Part shown: in pieces, positions 6,992-9,779 of the stretch
Position numbering within the stretch: the stretch's first letter is position 1
How the letters are laid out: every line of letters starts with the position of its first letter
Assembly (NCBI GenBank): GCA_002373595.1
Contig: DFKT01000077.1
Location: forward strand, 1 to 9,779
Direction of reading: 5' to 3'
Source of the DNA: Lachnospiraceae bacterium UBA3638
GTDB lineage: Bacteria > Bacillota > Clostridia > Lachnospirales > Lachnospiraceae
DNA: 9,779 nt
Position numbers and translations under genes: made by a program
The notes under the pieces: generated by a model
Database searches by the model: none
The model's input: the letters and a program-made list of their open reading frames with translations, nothing else
Told to the model about the DNA's origin: nothing

Positions 6992-7806
6992 CTCTTGACC
7001 GCATCGAGAAGATGCGTAGTCTCTCCGGGCATAGCTTCGATATATTTATCCGTATCCACCTGGAGCCAGACGCTCTCAGAGCTCGGATTGAAGACTCTTG
7101 TACAGGCTGCATCGAAGCGAAGCCTCTTTGCTCTCTCCATATAATCTATGATCTCGATATTGGTCGCATACCAGATATCACTCTTACCGGATACCTTTTC
7201 GCAGAATTTCTCTATCCTGTCCCAGTTGTCATCATTATCGAATTCATAACTGTGTCCCCATACATAGAGGAGCTTTAAGTACTGCTTCTTGGGGAAATCG
7301 ACTATGAAATCCGCATGTTCAAAAAGTCTGGGATCATTATGATGACATGTAGGATTCCACTCCATAGGATCCGCCGGCAGTTCATACGTTTCCGTAGCCT
7401 TGGTCGTTCTGGCATAAGCGATGCCGAGACTCTTAAAGAGAGCCTTTATCTCCTCGGAATACGAACCGTTGGGGTAAGCATGTCCCCTTATGATCTCTCC
7501 CGTCATCTCCTCGAGACCTTCTCTGTCTTTGAGGATCTCCCGGGCCGCCTCAGCCATAGGCTCACGGGCTATCGTGGGATGTGTGAAAGAATGCGTCGCG
7601 ATCTCATGTCCTTTGTACAGGTCTCCGATCTCCTCGACAGACATCCTTGGCTCCGCGCCCATCTGTCCGTAATTCAGATTGAAGGTTGCCTTTATGCCGT
7701 ATTTATTGAATATCTCAACCAATCTTCTGTCCTGATACTTACCGTCGTCATAGCTCATTGTGAGCGCTTTGGACAATCCTCCCGGGAAGCATGAATAAAC
7801 TTTCAT
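6988..7806 (-). CDS. Polysaccharide deacetylase-like protein (NodB/CE4-type), cytoplasmic
   Basis: The 272-residue product carries the CE4 metal-dependent deacetylase motifs: SYDDG (18-22, a variant of TFDDG, with the base Asp20 and metal ligand Asp21), THSFTH (71-76, metal ligands His72 and His76), RGHAYPNGS (107-115) and WGHSYEF (183-189). These give a complete apparent metal site. The tail from about 225 (RVFNPSSESVWLQVD, then ending near THLLDAVKR) looks like a small beta module. There is no signal peptide, so the substrate is probably an intracellular sugar or precursor rather than mature wall; the true substrate cannot be read from the sequence. The start at 7806 is chosen over an ATG at 7830 because AAAGGAG (7813-7819) precedes it by 6 nt and it forms an ATGA overlap with the upstream stop. 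The same 4-nt overlap joins it to trmO. Confidence 0.85.
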   Translation of the reverse strand: MKVYSCFPGGLSKALTMSYDDGKYQDRRLVEIFNKYGIKATFNLNYGQMGAEPRMSVEEIGDLYKGHEIATHSFTHPTIAREPMAEAAREILKDREGLEEMTGEIIRGHAYPNGSYSEEIKALFKSLGIAYARTTKATETYELPADPMEWNPTCHHNDPRLFEHADFIVDFPKKQYLKLLYVWGHSYEFDNDDNWDRIEKFCEKVSGKSDIWYATNIEIIDYMERAKRLRFDAACTRVFNPSSESVWLQVDTDKYIEAMPGETTHLLDAVKR

Positions 7807-9599
7807 AGAGAGCTCCTTTCCTTTCCGCATATGATGCCGTATATGAGAACGGGCATCGTAAGTATATTAAAATGCATATATCTGAACAGGCATGTGGGCC
7901 CGAGATAAACCGTAAGCAGGTACATAAAAGGAAGCGCCGCAAGTGCAAGCAGTCTTTTGTCCTTTTTATATGCTCCGTAAATCACCGCAAAGTAACATAT
8001 CCAAATATAGAGGAAAGGCCTTGCAAACAGTCCGAGTACAGGGATTTCAAATTTGCCTTCTCCGTAAAAGATATAATTGAGCACATCACCCTTTATCGGC
8101 CAGAGATTCCGTACAATTATGTCATCAAACTCTTCAGGTGTATCGGGATATGCTATGGTGAGCGTCGTCGGGAGTACCCATGTCGGTCCCGGATTCCAGT
8201 ATCCGAAAGTAAGCCAGCAGAACTGGTCTATATAATCACCGGGGTATTTAAAGAATCCCTTTATGAAAAGCTTTATAAATGTCACCTTGTCATTCCTGAG
8301 TCCGGTCTCATTTACGTGAAATTTAAAATCATTGGAAAGAGCCGGTGAATAATATTCCAGCGCATATTCCGGTATGTAATAGGTAACAGCATCGTAAAAG
8401 TCTTCCGGCATCGTACCGTCTCCGGCAGGTCCGTGAAGCATCAGTGTTCTGGCAAGACACATCTCCGGAAGTACAAATGCCTCCCTGTACGTATCCGGAG
8501 AAGTGGCTTCGGTGGCATTCATAATGATCTTCTTCTCGCCTTTATACAGAAGAAAGACTGCCGCGAGCATGACGATCATCATAAGTTTTTTCTTTGCGCC
8601 TTTCCTAAGCAGGCAGAATATAATTCCCGCAGCCAGATATGCATAGATGAGATTGTTCCTGAAATGGCACGCAAGCGGAGCCGCCAGAACAAGCACGATA
8701 TATTCGTACTTTCGTGCCGAGCCGTCCGATATACGAAGGATAAGTGTAATAACTATAAGTGCAACTGCCAGTCCTATCGTTCCTTTCTCAGCAGTTACAG
8801 CAAAGTAAGCATTTACCGGATTAAGAAGAATGATAAAGAACAGCACCTTCCTAAGCGCTGTAGCCGTTCCGCGTCTGTGAACCTCACTCATAAAGAAAGC
8901 CATGGATCCTGATAATATGAGCATCTGGAAAAGAGTAAAGAACATCATCCCTCTCGCAGGATCTCCGAGCTTGACACCAAGATCATAGGCCCATCCGAGC
9001 ATCAAAGTGTGAAGCATCGAATGATGCGTGCTGATGGTATGAAGGAGGTAATCCCTGATCTCATCCGAAGCATCGCCAAACATATTGATAGGCCAGCTCC
9101 TTAAGAAAAAGGGAATATATGACACAAAGAAAATAAGCAACACAGTCAGGAAGTATTTCACAGATATCTTATCTCTGCATTCACCTTCCTTTACTCTGTC
9201 CCGGAGCGTATCGGCGAGTTTTATCAATTCCGAAAAAAGTGGAATGGTAAAGACAGATAAACCTATGATAACGATAAAGGATCCTCCCAGGCCCGTCCGC
9301 CCCAGAGTTATGCTTCCTTCCGTAAGTATCAGTCTGCCCCAGACAAAAGCGCCCGAAAGAAGTATGCCCCCTATAGAAGAAAAGACGATATTCCGAGCGG
9401 ACAGATCAAAGCGTGAAAGCAAAAAGAACGTAAGCGCAAAAAAGACTGCGGATCCAACACCAAAAGAAAAAATGTGCATCCCGTAGAATCCGGCAGTTTC
9501 CTCGCTTGCCATGATATATTGTGCGGAATATGCCGCTATGAAAGAAAGGATCGCATATATGCCGTATAATGCGGCTTTGCTGTTTCTGATCGATCTCAT
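7803..9599 (-). CDS. Polytopic membrane protein, GT-C glycosyltransferase-like (DUF6020-like)
   Basis: The 598-residue product has about 12-13 hydrophobic segments (roughly 9-29, 41-62, 71-93, 106-125, 147-166, 216-238, 250-270, 273-289, 298-331, 338-352, 521-543, 549-567, 577-592). A large, mostly polar region spans 355-515. After the fifth segment lies a loop with SWPINMFGDASDEI (168-181) and then STHHSMLHTLMLG (190-202). An acidic residue in this first large loop, followed by a His-rich H-T stretch, is typical of GT-C enzymes that use polyprenyl-linked sugars. The last segments hold GPTCLFRYMHF (567-577), also common in such proteins. Assignment to DUF6020 is from memory of family appearance, and donor and acceptor are unknown; a transporter-like or flippase role is less likely. 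GGAGGAT (9606-9612) supports the ATG at 9599. First gene of the five-gene operon; overlaps the deacetylase by ATGA. Confidence 0.75.
   Translation of the reverse strand: MRSIRNSKAALYGIYAILSFIAAYSAQYIMASEETAGFYGMHIFSFGVGSAVFFALTFFLLSRFDLSARNIVFSSIGGILLSGAFVWGRLILTEGSITLGRTGLGGSFIVIIGLSVFTIPLFSELIKLADTLRDRVKEGECRDKISVKYFLTVLLIFFVSYIPFFLRSWPINMFGDASDEIRDYLLHTISTHHSMLHTLMLGWAYDLGVKLGDPARGMMFFTLFQMLILSGSMAFFMSEVHRRGTATALRKVLFFIILLNPVNAYFAVTAEKGTIGLAVALIVITLILRISDGSARKYEYIVLVLAAPLACHFRNNLIYAYLAAGIIFCLLRKGAKKKLMMIVMLAAVFLLYKGEKKIIMNATEATSPDTYREAFVLPEMCLARTLMLHGPAGDGTMPEDFYDAVTYYIPEYALEYYSPALSNDFKFHVNETGLRNDKVTFIKLFIKGFFKYPGDYIDQFCWLTFGYWNPGPTWVLPTTLTIAYPDTPEEFDDIIVRNLWPIKGDVLNYIFYGEGKFEIPVLGLFARPFLYIWICYFAVIYGAYKKDKRLLALAALPFMYLLTVYLGPTCLFRYMHFNILTMPVLIYGIICGKERSSL
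7813..7819 (-). promoter_or_regulatory. Ribosome binding site deciding the deacetylase start at 7806
   Basis: AAAGGAG on the minus strand, 6 nt before the ATG at 7806, within the last codons of the upstream membrane-protein gene. It would fall inside the coding region if the ATG at 7830 were used. Confidence 0.8.
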
Positions 9600-9628
9600 C
9601 TATCTATCCTCCAAGCACAGATAGAATT

Positions 9629-9657
9629 ATTTTATCAGAAAAATATAATAAAGTTAA
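9629..9657 (-). promoter_or_regulatory. Promoter of the five-gene envelope/trmO operon
   Basis: On the minus strand: -35 TTAACT (9652-9657; 4 of 6), 17-nt spacer, extended -10 TGATAAAAT with TAAAAT at 9629-9634 (5 of 6). The predicted start near 9621-9622 gives a short leader of about 22 nt containing the GGAGGAT ribosome binding site. No operator or riboswitch is visible in so short a leader. Confidence 0.7.
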
Positions 9658-9664
9658 TTTTTTG

Positions 9665-9693
9665 TTGCTTTTTATATTAAAAGATGATAGAAT
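9665..9693 (+). promoter_or_regulatory. Promoter of the tRNA-Pro gene
   Basis: The -35 TTGCTT (9665-9670), 17-nt spacer and extended -10 TGATAGAAT (TAGAAT at 9688-9693) place the start near 9700, only about 4 nt before the mature tRNA 5' end. The -35 is 7 bp from the -35 of the divergent operon promoter. Confidence 0.65.
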
Positions 9694-9703
9694 ACTTTCG
9701 TTT

Positions 9704-9778
9704 CGGGGTGTGGCTCAGCTTGGTTAGAGCGCCGTCTTAGGGAGGCGGAGGTCGCGAGTTCGAATCCCGCCACTCCGA
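9704..9778 (+). tRNA. tRNA-Pro (anticodon AGG)
   Basis: A complete cloverleaf of 75 nt folds by eye. The acceptor stem is CGGGGTG with CACTCCG, with C1-G72 and discriminator A73, both typical of bacterial tRNA-Pro. The D stem is GCTC/GAGC. The anticodon stem CCGTC/GGCGG closes the loop TTAGGGA, giving anticodon AGG (9738-9740) followed by G37, as expected for proline. The T arm is GCGAG, loop TTCGAAT, CCCGC, which leaves an A52-C62 mismatch. The base after A73 is T, so 3' CCA is not encoded and must be added by the nucleotidyltransferase. A34 is rare in bacterial proline tRNAs; see findings. Confidence 0.93.
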
Positions 9779-9779
9779 T

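Noticed and set aside
7807..7830. ATG at 7830 for the deacetylase
   Set aside because: It would put the AAAGGAG site inside the coding sequence and lose the ATGA coupling to the upstream gene seen at 7803-7806.
7872..8912. Two plus-strand open frames of about 159 codons each opposite the membrane-protein gene
   Set aside because: They are antisense to a continuous 598-residue membrane protein, are rich in Cys, Arg and Lys as expected from reversed hydrophobic codons, and have no ribosome binding site.

Overview
The window looks like chromosomal core sequence from a low-to-moderate GC Gram-positive anaerobe, most likely class Clostridia (Lachnospiraceae-like). The pointers are a perfect CIRCE element on groESL, AGGAGG-type ribosome binding sites, a long class A penicillin-binding protein with a cysteine-rich tail, and a polytopic membrane protein resembling clostridial DUF6020 proteins. 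The taxonomic call is inference from gene content. I see no insertion sequence, phage gene, CRISPR array or integrase.

Region 1 (1-1255, minus strand) is the heat-shock operon groES-groEL. GroEL runs off the left edge, so only its first 281 codons are present. A sigma-A-type promoter is followed at once by a perfect CIRCE operator.

Region 2 (1290-2753, minus strand) holds a YigZ/IMPACT-family gene and, downstream, a gene for an unusual protein that joins a DUF1905-like barrel to a papain/C39-like cysteine-peptidase-like domain. The 117 bp between them is densely packed. It contains a strong terminator-like hairpin, a promoter with a perfect TTGACA whose -10 lies inside that hairpin, and a long inverted repeat that could compete with the hairpin.

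Region 3 (2801-3094, plus strand) is a lone small helical protein gene. It is divergent from yigZ and convergent, with a 3-nt gap, to the penicillin-binding protein gene.

Region 4 (3098-9657, minus strand) is a tightly coupled five-gene operon: polytopic GT-C-like membrane protein, polysaccharide deacetylase-like protein, TrmO tRNA methyltransferase, a small unrecognised protein, and a class A penicillin-binding protein. The four junctions overlap by 4, 4, 20 and 1 nt, so translational coupling is likely. Three of the genes concern the cell envelope; trmO is the outsider. A good extended -10 promoter lies just upstream.

Region 5 (9665-9778, plus strand) is a tRNA-Pro with the rare anticodon AGG, divergent from the operon. 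The -35 boxes of the two divergent promoters are only 7 bp apart. The most novel items are the DUF1905/C39-like fusion with its control region and the A34 tRNA-Pro with a T-stem mismatch.
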